Shown: one piece after another, positions 1-12,700 of the stretch | How the letters are laid out: every line of letters starts with the position of its first letter | How positions within the stretch are numbered: position 1 is the stretch's first letter | Origin: Rhynchonema sp. JSB1_4 | Lineage: Eukaryota > Nematoda > Chromadorea > Monhysterida > Xyalidae | Length of the DNA: 64,000 bases | Assembly (NCBI GenBank): GCA_030248065.1 | Contig: JASAMV010009190.1 | Span: 1-64,000 of the forward strand | Direction of reading: 5' to 3' | Program-made: the position numbers and the translations under genes | The notes under the pieces: generated by a model | Seen by the model: the letters and a program-made list of their open reading frames with translations, nothing else | Told to the model about the DNA's origin: nothing | The model's database searches: none

Positions 1-3000
1 AACGCTGGTCTGCAAACATGTGCAGATCAACGGGCTGATCCAGCGGGCGTCACATACTGTACGTGTGATCTGATAGCATATGAAACACAAGTTGGTGTAG
101 GGAAAACGCTGGTCTCCGAACATCTGCAGATCGACGGGCTCGTGCCGCGGGCGTCACATACTGTACGTGTGATCCGATAGCATATGGAACACAAGTTGGT
201 GTAGGGAAGACGCTGGTCTGCAAACATGTGCAAATCGACGGGCTAATTTGCACAGGTCTGTTACGTATTGTACGTGTGATCGGGTAGCATATGGAACACA
301 AGTTGGTATCTGGAAAACGCTGGTCTGCAAACATGTGCAGATCGACGGGCTGGTCCGCCGGGCCGTCACATACTGTACGTGTGATGCTGATAGCCCCCCC
401 TATGGGACAAAAAAAAAAAAAAAAAAAAAAAAAAACAAGTTGGTGTAGGGAAACGCTGGTCTGCAAACATGTGCAGATCGACGGGCTAGTCCCGCGGGCG
501 TCACATACTGTACGTGTGATCTGATAGCATATGGAACACAAGTTGGTGTAGGGAAGACGCTGGTCTGCAAACATGTGCAGATCGACGGGCTAGTCCCGCG
601 GGCGTCACATACTGTACGTGTGATCTGATAGCATATGGAACACAAGTTGGTGTAGGGAAAACCGCGAAAAAAAAAACGACATCAGAAAATAAAATAAAAA
701 AGACGCTGGTCTGCAAACATGTGCAGATCGACGGGCTAGTCCCGCGGGCGTCACATACTGTACGTGTGATCTGATAGCCTATGAAAAGGGATAAGATCAA
801 GGAAAAAGGGGCGGAGCAAATCGCAAAAAAAAAAAAAAAACCCCAAAAAAAAACAAAATGGAACACACGTTGGTGGTGGGAAGACGCTGGTCTGCAAACA
901 TGTGCAGATCGACGGGCTAGTCCCGCGGGCGTCACATACTGTACGTGTGATCTGATAGCATATGGAACACAAGTTGGTGTGGGGAAGGCCCGGTCTGCAA
1001 ACATGTGCAGATCGACGGGCGTGCGGGCCCAAAATGCACCGCGGGCGGACAAAAAAAAAAAGCAAAGAGAGATGGTCTGCAAACATGTGCAGATCGACGG
1101 GCTAGTCCCGCGGGCGTCACATACTGTACGTGTGATCTGATAGCCGATGGCACACAAGTTGTTGTAAAGAAGACGCTGGTCTGCAAACATGTGCAGATCG
1201 ACGGGCTAGTCCCGCGGGCGTCACATACTGTACGTGTGATCTGATAGCATATGGAACACAAGTTGTTGTAGGGAAGACGCTGGTCTGCAAACATGTGCAG
1301 ATCGACGGGCTAGTCCCGCGGGCGTCACATACTGTACGTGTGATCTGATAGCCTATGGAACACAAGTTGTTGTAGGGAAGACGCTGGTCTGCAAACATGT
1401 GCAGATCGACGGGCTAGTCCCGCGGGCGTCACATACTGTACGTGTGATCTGATAGCCTATGGAACACCAGTTGTTGCAGGGAAGACGCTGGTCTGCAAAC
1501 ATGTGCAGATCGACGGGCTAGTCCCGCGGGCGTCACATACTGTACGTGTGATCTGATAGCCTATGGCACACAAGTTGTTGTAGGGAAGACGCTGGTCTGC
1601 AAACATGTGCAGATCGACGGGCTAGTCCCGCGGGCGTCACATACTGTACGTGTGATCTGATAGCCTATGGAACACAAGTTGTTGTAGGGAAGACGCTGGT
1701 CTGCAAACATGTGCAGATCGACGGGCTAGTCCCGCGGGCGTCACATACTGTACGTGTGATCTGATAGCCTATGGAACACAAGTTGTTGTAGGGAAGACGC
1801 TGGTCTGCAAACATGTGCAGATCGACGGGCTAGTCCCGCGGGCGTCACATGCTGTACGTGTGATCTGATAGCCTATGGAACACAAGTTGTTGTAGGGAAG
1901 ACGCTGGTCTGCAAACATGTGCAGATCGACGGGCTAGTCCCGCGGGCGTCACATACTGTACGTGTGATCTGATAGCCTATGGAACACAAGTTGTTGTAGG
2001 GAAGACGCTGGTCTGCAAACATGTGCAGATCGACGGGCTAGTCCCGCGGGCGTCACATACTGTACGTGTGATCTGATAGCCTATGGAACACAAGTTGGTG
2101 TAGGGAAGACGCTGGTCTGCAAACATGTGCAGATCGACGGGCTAGTCCCGCGGGCGTCACATACTGTACGTGTGATCTGATAGCCTATGGAACACAAGTT
2201 GTTGTAGGGAAGACGCTGGTCTGCAAACATGTGCAGATCGACGGGCTAGTCCCGCGGGCGTCACATACTGTACGTGTGATCTGATAGCCTATGGAACACA
2301 AGTTGTTGTAGGGAAGACGCTGGTCTGCAAACATGTGCAGATCGACGGGCTAGTCCCGCGGGCGTCACATACTGTACGTGTGATCTGATAGCCTATGGAA
2401 CACAAGTTGTTGTAGGGAAGACGCTGGTCTGCAAACATGTGCAGATCGACGGGCTAGTCCCGCGGGCGTCACATACTGTACGTGTGATCTGATAGCCTAT
2501 GGAACACAAGTTGTTGTAGGGAAGACGCTGGTCTGCAAACATGTGCAGATCGACGGGCTAGTCCCGCGGGCGTCACATACTGTACGTGTGATCTGATAGC
2601 CTATGGAACAGAAGTGGGTGTAGGGAAGACGCTGGTCTGCAAACATGTGCAGATCGACGGGCTAGTCCCGCGGGCGTCACATACTGTACGTGTGATCTGA
2701 TAGCATATGGAACACAAGTTGTTGTAGGGAAGACGCTGGTCTGCAAACATGTGCAGATCGACGGGCTAGTCCCGCGGGCGTCACATACTGTACGTGTGAT
2801 CTGATAGCCTATGGAACACAAGTTGTTGTAGGGAAGACGCTGGTCTGCAAACATGTGCAGATCGACGGGCTAGTCCCGCGGGCGTCACATACTGTACGTG
2901 TGATCTGATAGCCTATGGAACACAAGTTGTTGTAGGGAAGACGCTGACCTGCAAACATGTGCAGATCGACGGGCTAGTCCCGCGGGCGTCACATACTGTA

Positions 3001-6000
3001 CGTGTGATCTGGTAGCCCATGGAACACAAGTTGTTGTAGGGAAGACCCTGGTCTGCAAACATGTGCAGATCGACGGCCTAGTCCTGCGGGCGTCACATAC
3101 TGCACGCATGATCTGGTAGCCTATGGAGCACAAGTTGTTGTAGGGAAGACGCTGGTCTGCAAACATGTGCAGATCGACGGGCTAGTCCCGCGGGCGTCAC
3201 ATACTGCACGCATGATCTGGTAGCCTATGGAACACAAGTTGTTGTAGGGAAGACGCTGGTCTGCAAACATGTGCAGATCGACGGGCTAGTCCCGCGGGCG
3301 TCACATACTGTACGTGTGATCTGATAGCATATGGAACACAAGTTGGTGTAGGGAAGACGCTGGTCTGCAAACATGTGCAGATCGACGGGCTAGTCCCGCG
3401 GGCGTCACATACTGTACGAGTGATCTGATAGCATATGGAACACAAGTTGGTGTGGGGAAGACGCTGGTCTGCAAACATGTGCAGATCGACGGGCTAGTCC
3501 CGCGGGCGTCACATACTGCACGTGTGATCTGATAGCATATGGAACACAAGTTGGTGTAGGGAAGACGCTGGTCTGCAAACATGTGCAGATCGACGGGCTG
3601 GTCCCGCGGGCGTCACATACTGTACGTGTGATCTGATAGCATATGGAACACAAGTTGGTGTAGGGAAGACGCTGGTCTGCAAACATGTGCAGATCGACGG
3701 GCTAGTCCCGCGGGCGTCACATACTGTACGTGTGATCAGATAGCCTATGGAACACAAGTTGGTGTAGGGAAGACGCTGGTCTGCAAACATGTGCAGATCG
3801 ACGGGCTAGTCCCGCGGGCGTCACATACTGCACGAGTGATCTGATAGCATATGGAACACAAGTTGGTGTAGGGAAGACGCTGGTCTGCAAACATGTGCAG
3901 ATCGACGGGCTGGTCCCGCGGGCGTCACATACTGTACGAGTGATCTGATAGCATATGGAACACAAGTTGGTGTAGGGAAGACGCTGGTCTGCAAACATGT
4001 GCAGATCGACGGGCTAGTCCCGCGGGCGTCACATACTGTACGTGTGATCTGATAGCATATGGAACACAAGTTGGTGTAGGGAAGACGCTGGTCTGCAAAC
4101 ATGTGCAGATCGACGGGCTAGTCCCGCGGGCGTCACATACTGTACGAGTGATCTGATAGCCTATGAAACACAAGTTGGTGTAGGGAAGACGCTGGTCTGC
4201 AAACATGTGCAGATCGACGGGCTAGTCCCGCGGGCGTCACATACTGTACGTGTGATCTGATAGCATATGGAACACAAGTTGGTGTAGGGAAGACGCTGGT
4301 CTGCAAACATGTGCAGATCGACGGGCTAGTCCCGCGGGCGTCACATACTGTACGTGTGATCTGATAGCATATGGAACACAAGTTGGTGTAGGGAAGACGC
4401 TGGTCTGCAAACATGTGCAGATCGACGGGCTAGTCCCGCGGGCGTCACATATTGTACGTGTGATCTGATAGCATATGGAACACAAGTTGGTGTAGGGAAG
4501 ACGCTGGTCTGCAAACATGTGCAGATCGACGGGCTAGTCCCGCGGGCGTCACATATTGTACGTGTGATCTGATAGCATATGGAACACAAGTTGGTGTAGG
4601 GAAGACGCTGGTCTGCAAACATGTGCAGATCGACGGGCTAGTCCCGCGGGCGTCACATATTGTACGTGTGATCTGATAGCATATGGAACACAAGTTGGTG
4701 TAGGGAAGACGCTGGTCTGCAAACATGTGCAGATCGACGGGCTAGTCCCGCGGGCGTCACATACTGTACGTGTGATCTGATAGCATATGGAACACAAGTT
4801 GGTGTAGGGAAGACGCTGGTCTGCAAACATGTGCAGATCGACGGGCTAGTCCCGCGGGCGTCACATACTGTACGTGTGATCTGATAGCATATGGAACACA
4901 AGTTGGTGTAGGGAAGACGCTGGTCTGCAAACATGTGCAGATCGACGGGCTAGTCCCGCGGGCGTCACATACTGTACGTGTGATCTGATAGCATATGGAA
5001 CACAAGTTGGTGTAGGGAAGACGCTGGTCTGCAAACATGTGCAGATCGACGGGCTAGTCCCGCGGGCGTCACATATTGTACGTGTGATCTGATAGCATAT
5101 GGAACACAAGTTGGTGTAGGGAAGACGCTGGTCTGCAAACATGTGCAGATCGACGGGCTAGTCCCGCGGGCGTCACATACTGTACGTGTGATCTGATAGC
5201 ATATGGAACACAAGTTGGTGTAGGGAAGACGCTGGTCTGCAAACATGTGCAGATCGACGGGCTAGTCCCGCGGGCGTCACATATTGTACGTGTGATCTGA
5301 TAGCATATGGAACACAAGTTGGTGTAGGGAAGACGCTGGTCTGCAAACATGTGCAGATCGACGGGCTAGTCCCGCGGGCGTCACATACTGTACGTGTGAT
5401 CTGATAGCATATGGAACACAAGTTGGTGTAGGGAAGACGCTGGTCTGCAAACATGTGCAGATCGACGGGCTAGTCCCGCGGGCGTCACATATTGTACGTG
5501 TGATCTGATAGCATATGGAACACAAGTTGGTGTAGGGAAGACGCTGGTCTGCAAACATGTGCAGATCGACGGGCTAGTCCCGCGGGCGTCACATATTGTA
5601 CGTGTGATCTGATAGCATATGGAACACAAGTTGGTGTAGGGAAGACGCTGGTCTGCAAACATGTGCAGATCGACGGGCTAGTCCCGCGGGCGTCACATAT
5701 TGTACGTGTGATCTGATAGCATATGGAACACAAGTTGGTGTAGGGAAGACGCTGGTCTGCAAACATGTGCAGATCGACGGGCTAGTCCCGCGGGCGTCAC
5801 ATATTGTACGTGTGATCTGATAGCATATGGAACACAAGTTGGTGTAGGGAAGACGCTGGTCTGCAAACATGTGCAGATCGACGGGCTAGTCCCGCGGGCG
5901 TCACATATTGTACGTGTGATCTGATAGCATATGGAACACAAGTTGGTGTAGGGAAGACGCTGGTCTGCAAACATGTGCAGATCGACGGGCTAGTCCCGCG

Positions 6001-8058
6001 GGCGTCACATATTGTACGTGTGATCTGATAGCATATGAAACACAAGTTGGTGTAGGGAAGACGCTGGTCTGCAAACATGTGCAGATCGACGGGCTAGTCC
6101 CGCGGGCGTCACATATTGTACGTGTGATCTGATAGCATATGGAACACAAGTTGGTGTAGGGAAGACGCTGGTCTGCAAACATGTGCAGATCGACGGGCTA
6201 GTCCCGCGGGCGTCACATATTGTACGTGTGATCTGATAGCATATGGAACACAAGTTGGTGTAGGGAAGACGCTGGTCTGCAAACATGTGCAGATCGACGG
6301 GCTAGTCCCGCGGGCGTCACATACTGTACGTGTGATCTGATAGCATATGGAACACAAGTTGGTGTAGGGAAGACGCTGGTCTGCAAACATGTGCAGATCG
6401 ACGGGCTAGTCCCGCGGGCGTCACATATTGTACGTGTGATCTGATAGCATATGGAACACAAGTTGGTGTAGGGAAGACGCTGGTCTGCAAACATGTGCAG
6501 ATCGACGGGCTAGTCCCGCGGGCGTCACATATTGTACGTGTGATCTGATAGCATATGGAACACAAGTTGGTGTAGGGAAGACGCTGGTCTGCAAACATGT
6601 GCAGATCGACGGGCTAGTCCCGCGGGCGTCACATATTGTACGTGTGATCTGATAGCATATGGAACACAAGTTGGTGTAGGGAAGACGCTGGTCTGCAAAC
6701 ATGTGCAGATCGACGGGCTAGTCCCGCGGGCGTCACATACTGTACGTGTGATCTGATAGCATATGGAACACAAGTTGGTGTAGGGAAGACGCTGGTCTGC
6801 AAACATGTGCAGATCGACGGGCTAGTCCCGCGGGCGTCACATACTGTACGTGTGATCTGATAGCATATGGAACACAAGTTGGTGTAGGGAAGACGCTGGT
6901 CTGCAAACATGTGCAGATCGACGGGCTAGTCCCGCGGGCGTCACATACTGTACGAGTGATCTGATAGCATATGGAACACAAGTTGGTGTAGGGAAGACGC
7001 TGGTCTGCAAACATGTGCAGATCGACGGGCTAGTCCCGCGGGCGTCACATACTGTACGTGTGATCTGATAGCATATGGAACACAAGTTGGTGTAGGGAAG
7101 ACGCTGGTCTGCAAACATGTGCAGATCGACGGGCTAGTCCCGCGGGCGTCACATACTGCACGTGTGATCTGATAGCATATGGAACACAAGTTGGTGTAGG
7201 GAAGACGCTGGTCTGCAAACATGTGCAGATCGACGGGCTAGTCCCGCGGGCGTCACATACTGTACGAGTGATCTGATAGCCTATGAAACACAAGTTGGTG
7301 TAGGGAAGACGCTGGTCTGCAAACATGTGCAGATCGACGGGCTAGTCCCGCGGGCGTCACATACTGTACGAGTGATCTGATAGCATATGGAACACAAGTT
7401 GGTGTAGGGAAGACGCTGGTCTGCAAACATGTGCAGATCGACGGGCTAGTCCCGCGGGCGTCACATACTGTACGAGTGATCTGATAGCATATGGAACACA
7501 AGTTGGTGTAGGGAAGACGCTGGTCTGCAAACATGTGCAGATCGACGGGCTAGTCCCGCGGGCGTCACATACTGCACGTGTGATCTGATAGCATATGGAA
7601 CACAAGTTGGTGTAGGGAAGACGCTGGTCTGCAAACATGTGCAGATCGACGGGCTGGTCCCGCGGGCGTCACATACTGTACGTGTGATCTGATAGCATAT
7701 GGAACACAAGTTGGTGTGGGGAAGACGCTGGTCTGCAAACATGTGCAGATCGACGGGCTAGTCCCGCGGGCGTCACATACTGTACGTGTGATCTGATAGC
7801 CTATGAAACACAAGTTGGTGTGGGGAAGACGCTGGTCTGCAAACATGTGCAGATCGACGGGCTAGTCCCGCGGGCGTCACATACTGTACGTGTGATCTGA
7901 TAGCATATGGAACACAAGTTGGTGTAGGGAAGACGCTGGTCTGCAAACATGTGCAGATCGACGGGCTGGTCCCGCGGGCGTCACATACTGCACGTGTGAT
8001 CTGATAGCCTATGGAACACAGTTGTTGTAGGGAAGACACTGGCCTGCAAACATGTGCA
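1..8058. repeat. 104-bp tandem satellite array, about 77 units, open at the left edge
   Basis: The same 104-bp unit repeats head to tail from base 1 to 8058. Each unit carries the palindrome CCCGCGGG, the dyad TCTGCA-N6-TGCAGA and palindromes CATATG and ACATGT. Units fall into blocks. Roughly 1150-3250 has a GCCTATGG/GTTGTTG variant. Roughly 3300-4400 and 6950-8000 are mixed and carry a GAGTGATC variant. Roughly 4440-6720 is very homogeneous (GCATATGG/GTTGGTG) and differs mainly by a C/T change in CATA(C/T)TG. Reading frames across the array exist only because the unit lacks stops in some frames, and they are not genes. The layout fits centromeric or heterochromatic satellite, but that role is inferred. 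Confidence 0.97.
386..1075. other. Homopolymer-rich interruptions inside the satellite
   Basis: Near the left edge the satellite is interrupted by A-rich or irregular stretches at about 389-436, 660-702, 782-858 and 1020-1072, each containing A-runs of roughly 9-25. The satellite resumes after each one. They share no common ends and no duplicated target, unlike the transposons elsewhere in the window. Assembly or read errors at the end of a contig are the simplest explanation, with true short insertions the alternative. Confidence 0.6.
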
Positions 8059-8693
8059 CAGGGTTTGAAAAAAAATTTTTTAAACAAGTTTTTTTTTAAA
8101 AGTCTGAGATTCGGGGAAGTTTTACCAAATTTGCCTAAAAAACGCGCAAAATCGCGAAAAAATGCAACTTTAATTGGCAAGTCACTTTTGTGACTTGGTT
8201 TGCATCACTTATCAAGGGTGTTTACGTCATTTCGGTGCGATCCAACAGTCTGTGCTTGATATGGACCGCTGATTGCTACTCTGTGGTATCGGCCACAACA
8301 GTTTGTGGCCGAATAAGCAAGATTCACTCATAAACCACACAGAATTGAGAATATAAGCTGCAGAAATATTTGTCGGGTAGCTGAATCAGTCGTATATGAC
8401 CGACCTGATGGGGCATGACATCGAAGTGCCATGTAGGCACATACATACTGTGTCCCATGTATTACGGGAAGGTATAATAACATCATTTGGGGTATCTTAG
8501 GTACCAAATACATGCCCCAAAGGTAATTTTGTGAAGAAAATTTTTCGACCCTTGGGAAAAAATGACAAAAAATAACCCCCAAAAGGCCATTTTTGGACGT
8601 TTTAGAACATTTTGTTCCCCCTAAAATTTAAAAAAAAAATTAAAAATATTTCGAAAACCTTTTTTTAAAAAAAATTTTTTTTGCTCAACCCTG
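8059..8693. mobile_element. hAT-type non-autonomous element (CAGGGTT ends) inserted in a satellite unit
   Basis: The element begins CAGGGTTTGA and ends CTCAACCCTG, and it is flanked by a perfect 8-bp duplication CATGTGCA (8051-8058 and 8694-8701). That 8-mer is part of the satellite unit, so the target is known. It has no coding capacity and A/T-rich ends. A second, closely similar copy lies at 55625-56259. CA-NGG ends and an 8-bp duplication are typical of the hAT superfamily. Confidence 0.9.
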
Positions 8694-8701
8694 CATGTGC
8701 A

Positions 8702-8717
8702 GATCGACGATCTAGTC
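8702..8717. repeat. Last remnant of the 104-bp satellite
   Basis: After the duplicated CATGTGCA the satellite continues for about 16 bases (GATCGACGATCTAGTCC-like) and then stops abruptly at the edge of another repeat fragment. This marks the right boundary of the array. Confidence 0.8.
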
Positions 8718-8803
8718 CAGTTTGGGGGTATGGGTTTGGGAGCAAGAAAGCTACCTAGCACTGGGTATTACCCCCGCATACCCCAACCATATCACTGGAA
8801 AGT
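8717..8803. mobile_element. 3' fragment of a hAT-type element (copy of 46197-46572)
   Basis: The text from AGTTTGGGGGTATGGG to CCATATCACTG closely matches the right end of the complete element at 46197-46572, including the AGCAAGAAAGCTACCTAGCA segment. Only the right part is present, so the element is truncated where it meets the satellite. Confidence 0.7.
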
Positions 8804-8987
8804 GACAGTACGAAACATATGAACAGGCCTGCACAAATGCATAACATTATAAGATTTGACTTGTTGCACATAAAATTAATTGGATTCACGTTTTTTGGCT
8901 CAAATGAGAGGGAAGACAGATTATGTATACAGTATATAGTTTCTGCAGCTTGTTATTTGAGTATCACCCGTTTGCATTCCCATTCAT

Positions 8988-9508
8988 TCAAATGTCAACT
9001 ATGACTTCATCTTGTTCATCAAGGTCAATAAATCGATCATCAGCCAATATTTCCTCAAATCGTTGCTCGTTCTCTGCCTGTTCTTTCGCCTCGTTCTCTT
9101 CTCGTCGACGATACTAAACGAAATAATCATCATTTTGATCTTTTCTTTATTATTTACTTGTTAAAATTTAAAAAAACAAATAAAAACTCTACCCGATTGC
9201 GAGCGTTGAAATGTTCCCTCTGCATTTCCTTCTCTGCTTCCTGCCATTCCACATCCCTTTCTTCGCGAAGCTTCTTGTTCAGATTTTCAATGTAGGCAAC
9301 CTGAGACAGAAACAGATATCACAAAAAAGCACACCAGATAATTTAACGGCAGTGAGTTTTCCCGTTTCGAGAAAAAGCAAAAGAATGGACTCGCCTGCTC
9401 ATCAGTGGTCATAGTCCGTACGGTGAAATAATTCTTGACGATTTGTTTCCATTTGCTCTGTTTGATGTAACTGAAAAAATCAGCAAGTTTTAAGTTGAAC
9501 ATTGGCAT
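8988..9508 (-). CDS. Small coiled-coil protein, 3 exons, 115 aa, function unknown
   Basis: Exons on the minus strand are 9508-9395, 9300-9193 and 9113-8988 (114+108+126 nt), giving 115 residues and a TGA stop. The reading frame holds across both introns. The first intron appears to use a GC donor (CAG|GCGAGT), because GT alternatives break the frame. The second starts GTAGAG. The N-terminal third is mixed. The remainder is strongly charged and helical (…REERDVEWQEAEKEMQ…, …REENEAKEQAENEQ…), a likely coiled coil, and the end is acidic (…LDEQDEVIVDI). I do not recognise the family. The start at 9508 is the first ATG after the upstream gene's end, and an additional 5' exon cannot be excluded. 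It lies about 260 bp downstream of the RIG-I-like gene on the same strand. Confidence 0.65.
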
Positions 9509-9770
9509 CGTTATCAAGGCCTTTTTGTCCGTTCTTTGTAGTCACACAGCAGCAACGGTAACGATTCGTGTGTTATCATGCCCATCGGCGATGTTTATTG
9601 AACAAAATAATTGACCCCGGGCAGCGAACTGGTCCGCCGACAGATGTGCACGCAAGTACCAGACAGGCGAGAAAAAAATAGGGCCCAAAATTTCTCTTTT
9701 ATGCACTGCAATTAAGTCCTCTGCAGCGGACCCAGCTCAGGCGCGGGCCGTCAGGTGTCGAACTCTCCAG

Positions 9771-12700
9771 TCAACCAAACGAGGAGCCCCATTGTACACA
9801 CCACTCAGCCATATCGGCGCCAACAGGTGCCAATTTGATGCCCGAACATCTGAGACTTGGCAACAACATGCAGTCGTTGGCACTCGATCCCACCACCACC
9901 ATTCGTCCCCATGCGCACGAGCATGATCGGGATGCACATTTGATGTCACCAGCACTCTCGTGCACTGAACCGTGGTAGCTGAAATAGTAATTGGTTGATG
10001 CTTGTGAGTTGTTGCGATACAAGCATTCGCGGGGGTGCATGCACGCTTTTTAAGCCAGAATCAAAACCGGTCATCGGCCTGGTCTAGTTTTGGTGCGATT
10101 TCTTCTGTCTTTCGAGATTTACTGACGACAGTCGGTAAATATCGAAATATACCCATTTTAAAAAAAATCCTATAACCAAGACCACCAAGTATAATCCAAG
10201 AGACTGAATATTCCTAAACTTACGGTTGTTGGACTGAAATGCTCCGAATGACCTAGCCATATTCGGCGTTTTTTTAAAAGATCTGCTGCTATCAACCATC
10301 AGACAATCGTATGAAACATCACAACTCACTACGTAGTCGTCTCCTTTGTGAAACGACATCGGGTCAACAGGTTGACATCAGTGCAAACATAGGTGGATGC
10401 CCCTGGTGGCAGACATCGCATGTCACTCGACTTACAGATGACGGTGGAGCATTGGTCACATACGATTAGGTATTCCCTTAAAAGTCAGGAAAATTAATCG
10501 CTGATTATTTGCTGATGACGTGATCATCGCATGGTTTACTGTCTTTATACCAGTGACATAATCGGAAAACAGCATTTTAGGTCGCTATGAAGCGCATGCA
10601 CTGTCGGAACGGTAATTAGAAGGTCAACGGTAGTTTGGGGAAACGAAAATACGTTCTAGAATAGTCACCTATCTTAGTTCACCATCAAGATGGCACATCA
10701 TATGAACAAATTCGACAATAAACCCACTTGACATTCTGTCCGAACGGGTCACAGGCGACGATTTTCTCACGTTCAGCTGCCTCTTTCGCTGCCCTCACTG
10801 CTTGCAGATACGATTCGGTTTCCGTTTTCATCTGAAAACTTCGTTCACCAAGCTTCCACTCATATATAGACCGGCATCAAATTTGTTGATCAGAATGAAT
10901 CCGGCGCTTTAGTCACACCACGCGACTTTATTCTATTCGGCGTTTGCATCATTCGATAGTATAACTCTGATGCAACTAACTAGGACAAGCGCAAATATGG
11001 TGACTGACAACACTGCCGCTATTTTACACTGGTCAACAACCCAACCACCGCCCACCTTGTTGTCAAACACCTCATCCGGTAGTGCCTTCAAATTGCTGAT
11101 GGCCGTGTTTGTCAACTGTGTGCGTTTGTACGTTTCGTATTCTTTCTGCAATATGCCCGCGGTCAATGCCAGACACACCGCACGGCCGCCCACCGCGCGC
11201 ACACGACCTGCATAAAGTTGGTGGTCTTTTTTTATTGATTCTTGTGTAAAAATAAAGCGCGTGCTCTTTGTAGTGATGCTTCACATCGAGCGCGAGAAAT
11301 CCTGACCGTCTTTTCAGCCACAATTTGTGTTCCAAATCTGTCCCTAAACCACCACAGGTCACGATCCCACATGGCAAATAGTCTTCATGATGAAAAAGGT
11401 GGGGCTTCAATGTTGTCACCACAAACAGAGCAGACTGCAAACAAATATCCATACCAGCTCGTTGACGTTTCGAGATGACGCTGCTCGGGAAATTGTAGGT
11501 GACAATCAGATTGCACTTGGCGATGTCGATACCCTCCTCGGCCACCGACGTCACCACCAGGATTCGGAGCGTGTCGTGCGCCTGAATAAGGGAACCGTTC
11601 TTGGCTAATTTGAAGCATGACAGTGTTGTTTTTTTGTGTTGGTGAGACAGCTACACCAAAGCGTCTCCACTCCACTTTACTGAATGAATTTGCGTCAAAA
11701 AACCGCAATGACGCCCTTTTATCGAACGCGTCGGTTATTACCTGAAATAAAACGAGTTCACCCGGCGCCAACGAACCTGCGCAAATCTGATGAGCGCATT
11801 TTGTTGATCGGTGCGTTCGGTGCCGTGCTGCGAACCAGCCACGTTCGAGCCTGTGTAGCGCCAACTGTTATTACTTCGTGGTCGTATGCGCCTTTTCCCG
11901 TGACGAACGTTTTGCGATTTCGCTGGTACTTTCGATCAGCGTAGAACCAGTTCCCATCCCGGCAAAGAACAGTTCGGTTTTACGCTGGTCGAAATTTAGT
12001 GACACCCGTCATAATTGTTCATCAAGCTTTCAACAACTGTTCCGGTGACCAAGACAGATCCGATTAGCCAGCTCGATGTGCGGTACAAGGACATTTTGAA
12101 TCCAGGTACCCGGAAAATTTTAAACGCATTGGAAGAGAAAGAAAAATACAGCACCAACTAACTAGTAACAGCGGCAGCTTCAACAGGCACCGGCGTTGTG
12201 CGACCATTGTTTGGTTCAACACTGATCAGAGGTTCAGGCGCAACACTCAATTGCCCCAACATGCCACGTGACTTAACGTCATTCAGATAATCGGTCAGAT
12301 ATTTGGTCATTTCGCGTGTGTGCACAAACACCAGCGTTCGGGAGTCACGATTCGCTGAGTATTGGTCTTTGAGCTCCTGGGAGTAAGGAAGAAAAATATA
12401 GTACGGGCACGGATACGTGTAAACATTTTCACAAGATTCTCATTTACGTTTTTATCATTTTAAGTTGTGCATTTTCTCGCGTCGCTTTTTAATCATTTGG
12501 CCACCAGTACATTAACGAATTACTCCGCTGAGTTTTAACGATCACAAGTAACATCACAGAAGCATTTCTTCATTAGGGTTTCGTTGCTTTGTTGTGAACA
12601 GCCTGGTTTTGCCTCGTTGTATTGCTTGAAATCAAACCGTGATCAAAAATCTTCACAATTTCATGACGCGCCATTTAATCATGCGATGAATGAAACATCC

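Noticed and set aside
1..8058. CRISPR array
   Set aside because: The whole 104-bp unit repeats without unique spacers, and the genome is clearly intron-bearing eukaryotic.
50..8180. Dozens of overlapping 93-residue reading frames on the minus strand
   Set aside because: They repeat every 104 bp with the satellite unit, overlap one another, and arise because the unit lacks stops in some frames. They are not genes.
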